NCBI GenBank assembly: GCA_002328185.1
Contig: DCWQ01000045.1
Location: forward strand, 1-16,387
Direction of reading: 5' to 3'
DNA: 16,387 nucleotides
Source of the DNA: Dehalococcoidia bacterium UBA2158
GTDB taxonomy: Bacteria > Chloroflexota > Dehalococcoidia > Lucifugimonadales > UBA3495
Below, piece by piece: positions 5,559 through 12,163 of the stretch (the stretch's first letter is position 1; every line of letters starts with the position of its first letter). A program made the position numbers and the translations under genes. A model generated the notes under the pieces. That model worked only from the letters and a program-made list of their open reading frames with translations. It searched no databases and was not told where the DNA came from.

Positions 5559-6890
5559 GTGTCAAAAAATAGAAAGAAGAAGTTTCACCTGGCCCAGTTC
5601 CTGGTGCACGGACCCACCTACCACAGCCTGGCCATGTGGCGTCATCCCCGCACCGGGTGGCCCGACGACAGTTGGCGCCGGCCCGAACTCTACCAGCACA
5701 TCGCCCAGGTCTGTGAGCGCGGCCTCTTCGACACGGTGTTCTTCGCCGACCTGAACTACGTCTCCGACTCTTACAAAGGGTCCTTGGAGCCCGCGCTGCG
5801 GTACGCCACCCAAGCCCCCGAGCACGACCCCATCCCCCTACTGACCATGATGGCCGCGGTGACCAAACATATCGGCCTGGGTGCAACGTTCTCCACCAGC
5901 TACCAGCACCCGTTCTACGCGGCCCGTCTCTGGGCCACCCTGGACCATCTGACCGGCGGACGCGCAGCCTGGAATGTGGTCACCTCGCTCAATCAGAACC
6001 AGGCCTCCAACTACGGCCAGGCGGTCCTCGACCCCTCTGAGCTGCGTTACGAGAAGGCCCACGAGTTCATCGAGGTCTGCCGACAACTGTGGAATAGCTG
6101 GGATGAGGACGCCGTGGTGATGGACCGGGAGAACGCGGTCTTCGCCGATGCCTCGAAGGTGCGCCGGATAGAGTACGAAGGGCGCTTCTATAGCTCGCGG
6201 GGTCCGTTGAACGTTGTCCATTCTCCGCAGAACGGCCCGGCACTGATCCAGGCCGGCACTTCGCCCAAAGGCATAGACCTGGCCGCGAAATACGCCGACG
6301 CCGTGTTCGCCATCAACCCAGTGGCCAAGGGCGCAGCCAGCTATTACGCACAGGTCAAAGACCAAATCTCCGATATGGGGCGTAACCCGGACCACTGTGC
6401 CATCTTATTTGGGGCCCAGCCGATCATCGGCAGCAGTGAGGCGGAGGCCCTGGAGAAACAAGAAGAACACAACAGCCTGGTGCCCATCGAAGGCGGCATG
6501 GCGATCCTGTCCGGCCACTTGAACTTTGATCTCTCCAAGCTGTCGCCCGACGACGAGATGATGAACCTAACGCAGCCGGAACTGCAGCGCTCCCGCCGGG
6601 TCTACCAGAAAGACAACGGCGATTCGATGACCGTGAGCGAGGTTGCCCAACGCCACGGGGAGAGCGTGGGTCTCCCTCAATTCGTAGGCACGCCGTCCAG
6701 CATTGCCGACCAATTGGAGGCGTTCTTCGAAGAGGTCGGCGGCGACGGGTTCATGCTCTCGCCGATCTACTGCCCCGGCGCCATAGAGGAGTTTGTGGAC
6801 CTGGTCGTCCCAGAACTCCAACGCCGCGGCCGCTTCCGCACCTCCTACACCGGCACAACCCAGCGCGACCACCTCCGCCAGGACGACTGA
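5559..6890 (+). CDS. NtaA/SnaA/DszA-type FMN-dependent monooxygenase (luciferase-like)
   Basis: I place the start at GTG 5559 (443 aa), because the partial copy at 258 conserves sequence from the same codon and diverges upstream; an ATG at 5517 would add 14 unlikely residues. Family marks: MWRHPRTGW (26-34), ERGLFDTVFFAD (53-64), PIPLLTMMAAVTKHIGLGAT with FSTSYQHPF (91-119), LDHLTGGRAAWNVVTS (128-143), RYEKAHEFIEVCRQLWNSWD and QAGTSPKG. These fit the two-component FMNH2-dependent oxygenases that attack nitrilotriacetate, pristinamycin IIB, alkanesulfonates or dibenzothiophene sulfone. A separate flavin reductase is needed and none is seen here. It is TIM-barrel and cytoplasmic. It is followed on the same strand by a cupin and a zinc ribbon. 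The substrate is unknown. Confidence 0.92.
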   Translation: MSKNRKKKFHLAQFLVHGPTYHSLAMWRHPRTGWPDDSWRRPELYQHIAQVCERGLFDTVFFADLNYVSDSYKGSLEPALRYATQAPEHDPIPLLTMMAAVTKHIGLGATFSTSYQHPFYAARLWATLDHLTGGRAAWNVVTSLNQNQASNYGQAVLDPSELRYEKAHEFIEVCRQLWNSWDEDAVVMDRENAVFADASKVRRIEYEGRFYSSRGPLNVVHSPQNGPALIQAGTSPKGIDLAAKYADAVFAINPVAKGAASYYAQVKDQISDMGRNPDHCAILFGAQPIIGSSEAEALEKQEEHNSLVPIEGGMAILSGHLNFDLSKLSPDDEMMNLTQPELQRSRRVYQKDNGDSMTVSEVAQRHGESVGLPQFVGTPSSIADQLEAFFEEVGGDGFMLSPIYCPGAIEEFVDLVVPELQRRGRFRTSYTGTTQRDHLRQDD

Positions 6891-6979
6891 CGGGCGGGTT
6901 ATCCCAATCGACCTACCGGCTAGATATTGTACGATAGGCACGGAATCCAACCAACTCTCGCTTCAGGAGGACTTCACCG

Positions 6980-7327
6980 ATGGGCATTTTCCGGATGTAC
7001 ACCGGCGACGACGGCAAGAGCGTGGTGGAAGAACTTCAGGTGGACAACCCCATCTTGGAGACTCTTAAGACCTGCACCGGTTGTTCCATCCAGATCAACG
7101 AGCCCACGGAGTTCTCGGAATTTCACCCTGCTCCCCGCCGGCGCTGGATGAGCATGCTGAGCGGACAGATAGACATCCAGTTGGCCGATGGCTCCATCCA
7201 CAGCTTCGGCCCCAACGACCTGAGGCTTTGGGAGGACATTACCGGAGAGGGCCACAAAACCCGATTCCCGGTGTCTTCGGTTAGCATTTCGATGCCACTC
7301 TACCCTAGCGGCAAAGAATGGCCCTAG
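6980..7327 (+). CDS. Small cupin-fold protein
   Basis: The product has 115 residues. ATG 6980 has AGGAGG at 6965-6970. The middle reads FHPAPRRRWMSMLSGQIDIQ, LADGSIHSFGPNDLRLWED, then ITGEGHKTRF: the strand-turn pattern of a single-domain cupin (LSGxxxI, DGxxxxFxPxD, DxTGxGHxT). The usual metal ligands are reduced: His near 49 (FHP) and His in GEGHKT are present, but the typical HxH pair is not, so metal binding is uncertain. The gene starts 89 nt after the NtaA-type monooxygenase and ends 19 nt before the zinc-ribbon gene, and all share one terminator. A role in handling the monooxygenase product or substrate is inference from position only. Confidence 0.8.
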   Translation: MGIFRMYTGDDGKSVVEELQVDNPILETLKTCTGCSIQINEPTEFSEFHPAPRRRWMSMLSGQIDIQLADGSIHSFGPNDLRLWEDITGEGHKTRFPVSSVSISMPLYPSGKEWP

Positions 7328-7346
7328 AAACCGCGAGAGTTGCAAC

Positions 7347-7580
7347 ATGAGCACACCTTCCCAACCCGAGGAAAATATCGAGGATGACCCCAACGAGGTC
7401 GCCTACGAGGTGAAGGCGTGCGCCAGATGTCGGAGCACCGAGATCGACCGCACGGAGGGATTCCACCCTTTCGGCAGGTGGTGGTGCCGCAGTTGCGACC
7501 GGGCATTCATGATTCCCTCGCTCCAGATACGCATCCTCGCCTCACACGAGATGCCGCCAAGAAGCTGGCACTGGGAATAA
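7347..7580 (+). CDS. Small zinc-ribbon protein
   Basis: This is a 77-residue cytoplasmic protein. After an acidic N-terminus (EENIEDDPNEV) it has CARC (25-28) and, after RTEGFHPFGRWW, CRSC (47-50): two CxxC knuckles about 20 residues apart, the layout of a rubredoxin-like or zinc-ribbon site. The end is MPPRSWHWE. The ribosome binding site is weak (GCGAGAG). It follows the cupin by 19 nt and ends just before a strong terminator, so it is the last gene of that unit. It could be a rubredoxin-like electron carrier for the monooxygenase or a structural zinc protein. Rubredoxins normally have CxxCG spacing with more aromatic residues, so I favour a zinc ribbon. Confidence 0.75.
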   Translation: MSTPSQPEENIEDDPNEVAYEVKACARCRSTEIDRTEGFHPFGRWWCRSCDRAFMIPSLQIRILASHEMPPRSWHWE

Positions 7581-7596
7581 ATTATTCGGACTAAGC

Positions 7597-7633
7597 AAAA
7601 AAGACCCCCGGTCAATGACCGGGGGTCTTTTTT
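7597..7633. terminator. Strong, symmetric intrinsic terminator
   Basis: AAAAAAGACCCCCGGTC (7597-7613) pairs without mismatch with GACCGGGGGTCTTTTTT (7617-7633) around a 3-nt loop. The A run and T run make it usable in both directions. It ends the monooxygenase-cupin-zinc ribbon unit. A transcript of the minus-strand operon reading this far would also stop here. Confidence 0.95.
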
Positions 7634-8138
7634 AATTTTGCTGGTGAAGGCCTGAATCCCTGTGGCATTGCACCGATGATTCAATTGGTTGTAGGAGCGG
7701 GTTTCCAACCCACCCAGCCTGCCATCAGCCATACCTGATTCCAGGCACCAAATTGTATTTCTGGGGTTCCCTCCGGCAAATCGGACCCTCCTCAGCAGGG
7801 TAGGTTAGAAACCTGCCGCCACGTCCGCCCCTTCCCTGTCATTTAGGACCCTCTGGGGAAGGGGAATCCTGGCAGACGATTCTCGCGGGTTTGGAATAAC
7901 TTATGCATAAGCGTCGCCGCCACCTCCGACTACGTCGAGACTCTCGACTTCGTCGGACCTAACCCTCCCCTCCTTGCTCTGAAAGACCACGGGGGGGATT
8001 TTTCTCGTCATTCCGGGCTTCGCCGGAATCCACGCAAACCAGTCTGGTCACTGCTGGATGGTTTGTTCAGAACCATCGCCCTCACCCTCTCCCATGTGTG
8101 GGAAAGGGAACCACCCCTGTCATTCCGGAGAAACGGCG
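7634..8138. repeat. Gene-free 505-base mosaic of hairpin repeats
   Basis: I find no credible gene. Visible structures: GGGTT/AACCC hairpin at 7699-7711; AGGTT/AACCT in the GTAGGTTAGAAACCTGCC stretch near 7800-7818; a perfect 12-base palindrome CTTATGCATAAG at 7900-7911; a long interrupted hairpin at 7925-7957 (TCCGAC..GTCGAG / CTCGAC..GTCGGA); CATTCCGG/CCGGAAT hairpin at 8010-8029 with GCTTCG loop; TCCCA/TGGGA hairpin at 8090-8103; and a partial second CATTCCGG at 8122-8129. The CATTCCGG...CCGGAATCC and CCCTCTCCC types occur as dispersed intergenic repeats in many bacteria. Confidence 0.65.
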
Positions 8139-8432
8139 CTAGATGTCCTGCTTGTCGAAGTAGTTGAACTTGGGCTCGCCGGCTAGGAACGGCCCCACGG
8201 TCTCGGCGATTCCGGTTTCGTCGCGCCAGGCTTGGTATTTCTGTTGATGCGCTTTGGATTCCCAGTTTTCCACCAGGTAGATCAAACCTGGGTTGTCCTG
8301 GTCTTGGTATACGTCCACACTCCGGCAGCCGTCATAGGCCCGGGTGTCGGGCAACAATTCCTTGAGTAGCGATTTGAACTCCTCGGCCCGCTCCGGTTTT
8401 ACGGAGAAGGTCAGGGTGACTGTAACCGCCAT
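8139..8432 (-). CDS. ABM-fold (antibiotic biosynthesis monooxygenase / YgiN-like quinol monooxygenase) protein
   Basis: The product has 97 residues: first strand AVTVTLTFSVKPERAEEFKS, helix SLLKELLPDTRAY, then GCRSVDVYQDQDNP, LIYLVENWESKAHQQKYQAW, ending in PKFNYFDKQDI. This is the standard ABM dimeric ferredoxin-like barrel, with the E-x-W motif of strand three. Members oxidise quinols or polyketide-like aromatics without cofactors, or degrade haem. No special active-site residue can be assigned. AAAGGAG lies six bases before ATG 8432. It is the last gene of a minus-strand operon. Its RBS and start codon lie in a tandem duplication, so a 12-codon copy of its own beginning sits immediately upstream (8474-8436). 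Confidence 0.88.
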   Translation of the reverse strand: MAVTVTLTFSVKPERAEEFKSLLKELLPDTRAYDGCRSVDVYQDQDNPGLIYLVENWESKAHQQKYQAWRDETGIAETVGPFLAGEPKFNYFDKQDI

Positions 8433-8492
8433 CTGTTACTCCTTTTCCTCGGCCAGGATGACTGTAACCGCCATCTGTTATTCCTCTTCTCC
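8409..8492 (-). repeat. Tandem 42-base duplication of a gene junction (RBS, stop, start)
   Basis: 8409-8450 and 8451-8492 are two adjacent 42-base copies; about 36 positions agree. On the minus strand each contains a purine-rich ribosome binding site, TAACAGATG and the codons for MAVTV. The distal copy carries the stop of the PanE/ApbA-like gene; the proximal copy carries the stop of the resulting mini-ORF and the true start of the ABM gene. Confidence 0.9.
8436..8474 (-). CDS. 12-codon mini-ORF created by start-region duplication
   Basis: ATG 8474 opens MAVTVILAEEKE and stops at TAA 8438-8436, followed after CAG by the ABM start ATG 8432. It begins 3 nt after the upstream gene's stop. Its first five codons equal those of the ABM gene. 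The stop-CAG-ATG arrangement at both ends invites ribosome re-initiation. It is probably translated but need not have a function of its own. Confidence 0.5.
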   Translation of the reverse strand: MAVTVILAEEKE

Positions 8493-9425
8493 GGACGGAA
8501 ACTCGCCCCGTGCCTTCATCTCCTGAGGGAGCAGGCTGTTGTAGATAAAGGTGTTCACTGGAGTCGGCACGCCTGCTTCCAGTCCCAACCGCACCACGCC
8601 ACCATTCTGGACTTCCAACTCGGACGGTCGTCCCTCCATCAAGTCTCGCTGCATGGACGATGTGCCGCCTGGCGGAGAGGCTTCTAGCCTGGATTGCGTC
8701 GCAGGTAGGGCGTCGACGGGCATCTTAATACCTTTGCCATGCGCGACCGCCAGAACCTCTTTAACCACCTGCTGGGCCATCTCCCAGGATCCGGACACGC
8801 TGCGCCATTGGCCTACGGGCGCACGGGTAATGGCGCCCACGCCGCTGTTGGCGGCCATGAACGCCAGCTTACCCCACAAAGCGGCGTGGATGTTGGTCGG
8901 GACATTTGCCTGGACTCCCGCATTCTGAAACGCCTGCAGCAACTGTAGCGTCCGTTCGCTGGTCGAATCGTCAGGTTCTCCAAATGAAACGAAGGGCTCG
9001 CTGCCGGCATGGAGGATGTGTCCCGGCCCGACGATATAGCTGATAAGGCCTCCCAGCCCAACCACCACGGCCTGCTCGCCCAAAACTGAGGCCAACTGGG
9101 CAGGGGCTTCCACGCCATTCTGCATGGGGACGACGAAGGTGTTGGGGCCAATCATGGGGCGCATGGCTTTGGCCGCGTCGATTACCTGCCAGGCCTTGAC
9201 CCCCAGTATCACCGCATCGACCGTTCCAGCCTTGGTGGGGCTGTCGGTGGCCAGGGCCGGGATGGCGACGAAATCACCTTTGATGCTATCGACACGGAGT
9301 CCATGCTCCCGGATAGCGGCAAGGTGTTCGCCCCGGGCTATGAGAACTACCTCTTCCCCTGCTTGAGAAAGCCGCCCACCCAGATAACCGCCGATGCCCC
9401 CGGCGCCAAAGATCGCGATTCTCAA
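8478..9425 (-). CDS. 2-dehydropantoate 2-reductase family (PanE/ApbA-like) oxidoreductase
   Basis: The product has 315 residues and is cytoplasmic. The N-terminal Rossmann motif is IFGAGGIGGYLGGRL (GxGxxG at 7-12), binding NADPH. PMQNGVE (100-106) and the conserved lysine in LWGKLAFMAANSGVGAIT (Lys186) match the ketopantoate reductase active site. The C-terminal helical domain has SSMQRDLMEGRPSELEVQNG, with the usual Ser/Met/Asp-Glu pattern, and ends in LEAGVPTPVNTFIYNSL. The known reaction is reduction of ketopantoate for pantothenate and CoA. However, many paralogues reduce other 2-oxo acids, and the company of an ABM oxygenase and no pan genes suggests a catabolic paralogue here. It lies 45 nt after the 140-aa gene and 3 nt before the duplicated start region. 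A GAGGGAGA lies upstream of ATG. Confidence 0.88.
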   Translation of the reverse strand: MRIAIFGAGGIGGYLGGRLSQAGEEVVLIARGEHLAAIREHGLRVDSIKGDFVAIPALATDSPTKAGTVDAVILGVKAWQVIDAAKAMRPMIGPNTFVVPMQNGVEAPAQLASVLGEQAVVVGLGGLISYIVGPGHILHAGSEPFVSFGEPDDSTSERTLQLLQAFQNAGVQANVPTNIHAALWGKLAFMAANSGVGAITRAPVGQWRSVSGSWEMAQQVVKEVLAVAHGKGIKMPVDALPATQSRLEASPPGGTSSMQRDLMEGRPSELEVQNGGVVRLGLEAGVPTPVNTFIYNSLLPQEMKARGEFPSGEEE

Positions 9426-9470
9426 ACTAGCTTCTCCCTCGTCCTTGGGTTCATTAAGGCGATATTTCGT

Positions 9471-9893
9471 TTAGAGGTTCTGAAATCTCCGGTCCGGCCC
9501 AACCGATTTCAGCAAGCGCCGCCAGATGCGACGGCTATTGTCATCTCTCAGCATGCAGACTTTGATGTTGTGGGGTCCCGGCCCGTGGGCACAGGAGTGG
9601 CCAATCTTGCCGCGAACTTTATCACACCAAACGTAGGCATGAAGCAGAGGCAGCAGGTTCTCCACCGGGGCCCCTCCCGACACGGTGTCCCAGCGGGGGT
9701 CATTTAGGTCGGCCCACCGGACCCGGCCCACACCGAGGTCGTCCCAATCCCGCCGGACGTACACGTTGGACCGTCCAAAGGTCTGCTGCCAGGCCAATCC
9801 GAAGGTAAAGCGCAGCATTATGCCTATCAGCCACAGCGCCAGGCGCAGCATCCGCCATAACGACTTGAGGACGACTTCGATCATCTTGGTCAT
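9471..9893 (-). CDS. Unknown 140-aa protein with one N-terminal membrane helix
   Basis: ATG 9893 is preferred, four bases after the Nudix stop, rather than the longer frame that runs back inside the Nudix gene. The first 35 residues hold a hydrophobic helix (MLRLALWLIGIMLRFTFGLA). The rest looks soluble: TFGRSNVYVRRDWDDLG, VRWADLNDPRWDTV, PVENLLPLLHAYVWCDKV, HSCAHGPGPHNIKV, and a basic end RRIWRRLLKSVGPDRRF. It has three Cys and several His, but no motif I know. Coupling to the Nudix gene and being on the same strand as the reductase and ABM gene suggest one operon. I do not recognise the family. Confidence 0.6.
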   Translation of the reverse strand: MTKMIEVVLKSLWRMLRLALWLIGIMLRFTFGLAWQQTFGRSNVYVRRDWDDLGVGRVRWADLNDPRWDTVSGGAPVENLLPLLHAYVWCDKVRGKIGHSCAHGPGPHNIKVCMLRDDNSRRIWRRLLKSVGPDRRFQNL

Positions 9894-9897
9894 GGCG

Positions 9898-10362
9898 CTA
9901 TTGGTAAACCGCTCCCGGCAGGTTCTTGACCGCATCGTGGATGCGTGTGACGTGATGCTCCATGGTATCCATGGCCTCGATCTCAGCCACGGTATACCAA
10001 CCGAACGCGATGGTCTCATCGCTAAGACCAAGTTTCCCGCCGGTGATCTCAGCTTCAAAACTGAATGCAACGGGTTGGGTCTTGTTGCCGTCCGGGTACT
10101 CGATGAGGAGATCGGGAGTTGTATAGATGCCGACGAGCCTGGTAGCTCGCACCTCTAGGCAGGTCTCCTCCAACACCTCCCTGACGCAAGCCTCTGCGGC
10201 GCTTTCTCCGGGGTCCATCCCCCCGCCGGGTAGGCACCAGCGGCTATTGTCTTCCCGCTGGGTCATCAATATTCTCTCTCTGGCTTCATCGAAGATGATC
10301 GCCGAAGCTCCGGGCCGCAACACCCCTGCCTTCCCGATTCTCTCCCCGAACCTAATTTTCAT
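9898..10362 (-). CDS. Nudix hydrolase
   Basis: The product has 154 residues. The Nudix box is complete in spacing: G47-x5-E53-x7-REVLEETCLEV (61-71), giving the metal-binding REVxEE. The glycine normally found after EE-x is Cys68 here. Preceding strands (RPGASAIIFDEARERILMTQ, then REDNSRWCLPGGGMDP) are typical of MutT-like enzymes that hydrolyse nucleoside diphosphate-linked compounds. The substrate is undetermined; the middle TTPDLLIEYPDGNKTQPVAF resembles broad-range NTP or ADP-ribose-type members. GGGAGAA precedes ATG 10362. It is the first gene of the minus-strand operon and diverges from the coiled-coil gene at 10491. The stop at 9898-9900 is four bases from the next start. Confidence 0.92.
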   Translation of the reverse strand: MKIRFGERIGKAGVLRPGASAIIFDEARERILMTQREDNSRWCLPGGGMDPGESAAEACVREVLEETCLEVRATRLVGIYTTPDLLIEYPDGNKTQPVAFSFEAEITGGKLGLSDETIAFGWYTVAEIEAMDTMEHHVTRIHDAVKNLPGAVYQ

Positions 10363-10490
10363 CTGACTGATTCTCCCCTAGGCCTGCGATTGCCTTTAAA
10401 AAATAAACGGCTTGACTGTAGGATGACTCAAATGGAGCATTGATACAAGAAAATCATCGTTTCATCAATCGTTCAACGGAGGGTGTTTAG

Positions 10491-10861
10491 GTGTTAACCA
10501 ATACCGGAAGCACAGGTATCGTTAAGATGCTGCTTATCAAGAAGGTGGGCTTGGTCTTTGCCAGTCTTTGGGTCCTCATATTGGTCGCAGCCGTGGCCGC
10601 ACCATCTACCGGGAGTTCGACGGCCCTACCGTTTGGACAGTGACGGCTTACAACATCGATTTATCCACAGTCAATTCTTCCCTCATCACAAACTTGGATG
10701 CCGTCCAAAGAGACAACGTCCTACTCAACTCAAACCTACTTAATTCCCAAACAGAATTGACAGCCCTGAAAAGGCAGTTTGAGACCTATGTCAATTCTGT
10801 TTCTAAGATCAAGTTCGCCCCCCAAATGACTCTCTCCATGGAAATTCGTTTCTTCCCGTAA
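10491..10861 (+). pseudogene. Secreted or membrane-anchored coiled-coil protein, frameshifted
   Basis: GTG 10491, with GGAGG at 10478-10482, starts a 50-codon frame: basic residues then a signal-like core (KKVGLVFASLWVLILVAAVA, APSTG), stopping at TGA 10641-10643. A second frame, open from upstream to TAA 10859-10861, reads GPTVWTVTAYNIDLSTVNSS and continues with NLDAVQRDNVLLNSNLLNSQ, TELTALKRQFETYVNSV, a likely coiled coil with heptad-like Leu spacing, ending SMEIRFFP. Adding one T in the TTT run near 10631-10633 joins ALPF to WTVTAYN and gives one protein of about 123 residues with a signal or anchor and a periplasmic coil. It could be a sequence error. No domain is recognised. Without correction only the short signal peptide would be made. 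Confidence 0.6.
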
Positions 10862-10893
10862 TCGCTCTGTTTTTCACCAGCCCACTCCCGGCA

Positions 10894-10921
10894 TTGACTG
10901 GCTTCAATCCCTCTCTATAAT
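10894..10921 (+). promoter_or_regulatory. Sigma70-type promoter for the two LLM genes
   Basis: TTGACT (10894-10899), a 16-base spacer and TATAAT (10916-10921). This is the best promoter match in the window. Transcription would start near 10928 and leave a leader of about 68 nt before ATG 10996, inside which I see no strong hairpin. Confidence 0.8.
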
Positions 10922-10995
10922 GGCGTCTGACGCCCAAAGCCAATCCAACGCCACCACCCCGCGCTTCGGCAGGAAGTGGCCACCGAGAGGAATCG

Positions 10996-12141
10996 ATGAA
11001 GTTCGGACTGTTCTACCAGATTCAGGTCCCCAAACCTTGGAGCGAAGATAGCGAAGCCAAGCGCATCTGGGAGGCTCTGGACCAGATCGCCTATGCCGAA
11101 GAGATGGGCTACGACAGCGTATGGTTCTCTGAGCACCACTTCAGGCCCGTCTGGTCACACAACAGCGCTCCCGACTTGACCCTGGCCGCCGTGAGCCAGC
11201 GCACCTCACGCATCAGGCTGGGTGTGGGCGTGGTCCTGGCCCCCATCCACCATCCACTGCACACCGCGGCCCGCATGGCCACCTTAGACATTCTCAGCAA
11301 CGGCCGGGTGGACGTCGGCCTGGGGCGCACAGGGTACCCGTACCAGCTAACGCCCTATGGCACGAAGTTGGAAGACACCAGGGGCATGTGGGAAGAGTTC
11401 GCCCAGGTCTTACCGCGCATGTGGACCGAAGAGACGTTCTCACACGAGGGCAAGTACTACCAGATACCGCCTCGCGAAGTACTTCCCAAACCCATCCAGA
11501 AACCCCATCCGCCACTCTGGTCGGCCTGCTCCAGCGAAAATACCACCCGCACCGCCGCTGAACTGGGCCTGGGCGCTCTGGTCGGCAGCGAAGGCGGCCC
11601 CGAAAAGGTGGGCGAGGTCCTCCAGCTCTACCAACAAGAACTGAAAAAAGCGACCCCCACCGGGGTGTCGCCCAACAGCCACAATGCCCTGATGACCGCC
11701 GGCTTCTGCCATGAAGACCCCAAAGAGATCGATGGCCGGGCCACTGAACTAATCGGCTGGTACATGGACCAACAACGTGAGCGCGCCCGGCTAGTCTGGC
11801 AGGGCGTCGATCCGGCCACGGTGCCGCCCGACTACCAGGGATACTACGAGCGTGACATGAAGTTGGCCGCCGGCCCCCATCCCGGCGAGGCGACCGCGAG
11901 CGAGACGGTCAAGAAGGGAACTTCCTTTTGCGTGGGCACTCCCGAACAATGCATCGAGTTCTTCGAGCGCTATGAGGAGATGGGCGTCGAGCAGGTGTTC
12001 TTGCTTTCGGCCATCGGCCCGGCCAGGCACGAAGAGGTGAGGAACACGCTGACCATGTTCGGCAAGCATGTGATCCCCCACTTCAGGGCCAAAGAGAAGG
12101 CCCAGGCTTCCTCAGGCATGTCCTCAGCAACCAACGATTAG
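10996..12141 (+). CDS. Luciferase-like monooxygenase (LuxA-type, EHHF motif)
   Basis: The product has 381 residues. It starts MKFGLFYQIQVPKPW, has GYDSVWFSEHHFRPVW (EHHF at 46-49) and RIRLGVGVVLAPIHHPLHTA, then LDILSNGRVDVGLGRTGYPY and FSHEGKYYQIPPREVLPKP followed by HPPLWSACSS. These are the standard marks of the bacterial luciferase TIM-barrel family, FMNH2-using in the EHHF branch. The C-terminus has a family-like VGTPEQCIEFFERYEEMGVE. The conserved His pair suggests an active oxygenase. The substrate is unknown. GAGAGG precedes ATG at good spacing, and a clear promoter lies at 10894. It is followed after 22 nt by another LLM gene. It is only distantly similar to the NtaA-type enzyme at 5559, so these are not recent duplicates. 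Confidence 0.92.
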   Translation: MKFGLFYQIQVPKPWSEDSEAKRIWEALDQIAYAEEMGYDSVWFSEHHFRPVWSHNSAPDLTLAAVSQRTSRIRLGVGVVLAPIHHPLHTAARMATLDILSNGRVDVGLGRTGYPYQLTPYGTKLEDTRGMWEEFAQVLPRMWTEETFSHEGKYYQIPPREVLPKPIQKPHPPLWSACSSENTTRTAAELGLGALVGSEGGPEKVGEVLQLYQQELKKATPTGVSPNSHNALMTAGFCHEDPKEIDGRATELIGWYMDQQRERARLVWQGVDPATVPPDYQGYYERDMKLAAGPHPGEATASETVKKGTSFCVGTPEQCIEFFERYEEMGVEQVFLLSAIGPARHEEVRNTLTMFGKHVIPHFRAKEKAQASSGMSSATND

Positions 12142-12163
12142 CCACAAATCGGAGAATACACAG

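Noticed and set aside
5838..6395. 185-residue minus-strand frame opposite the NtaA-type gene
   Set aside because: No motif or ribosome binding site; the opposite frame is a well-supported enzyme.
9303..9707. 134-residue plus-strand frame over the reductase start
   Set aside because: Shadow of two minus-strand genes; no ribosome binding site or motif.
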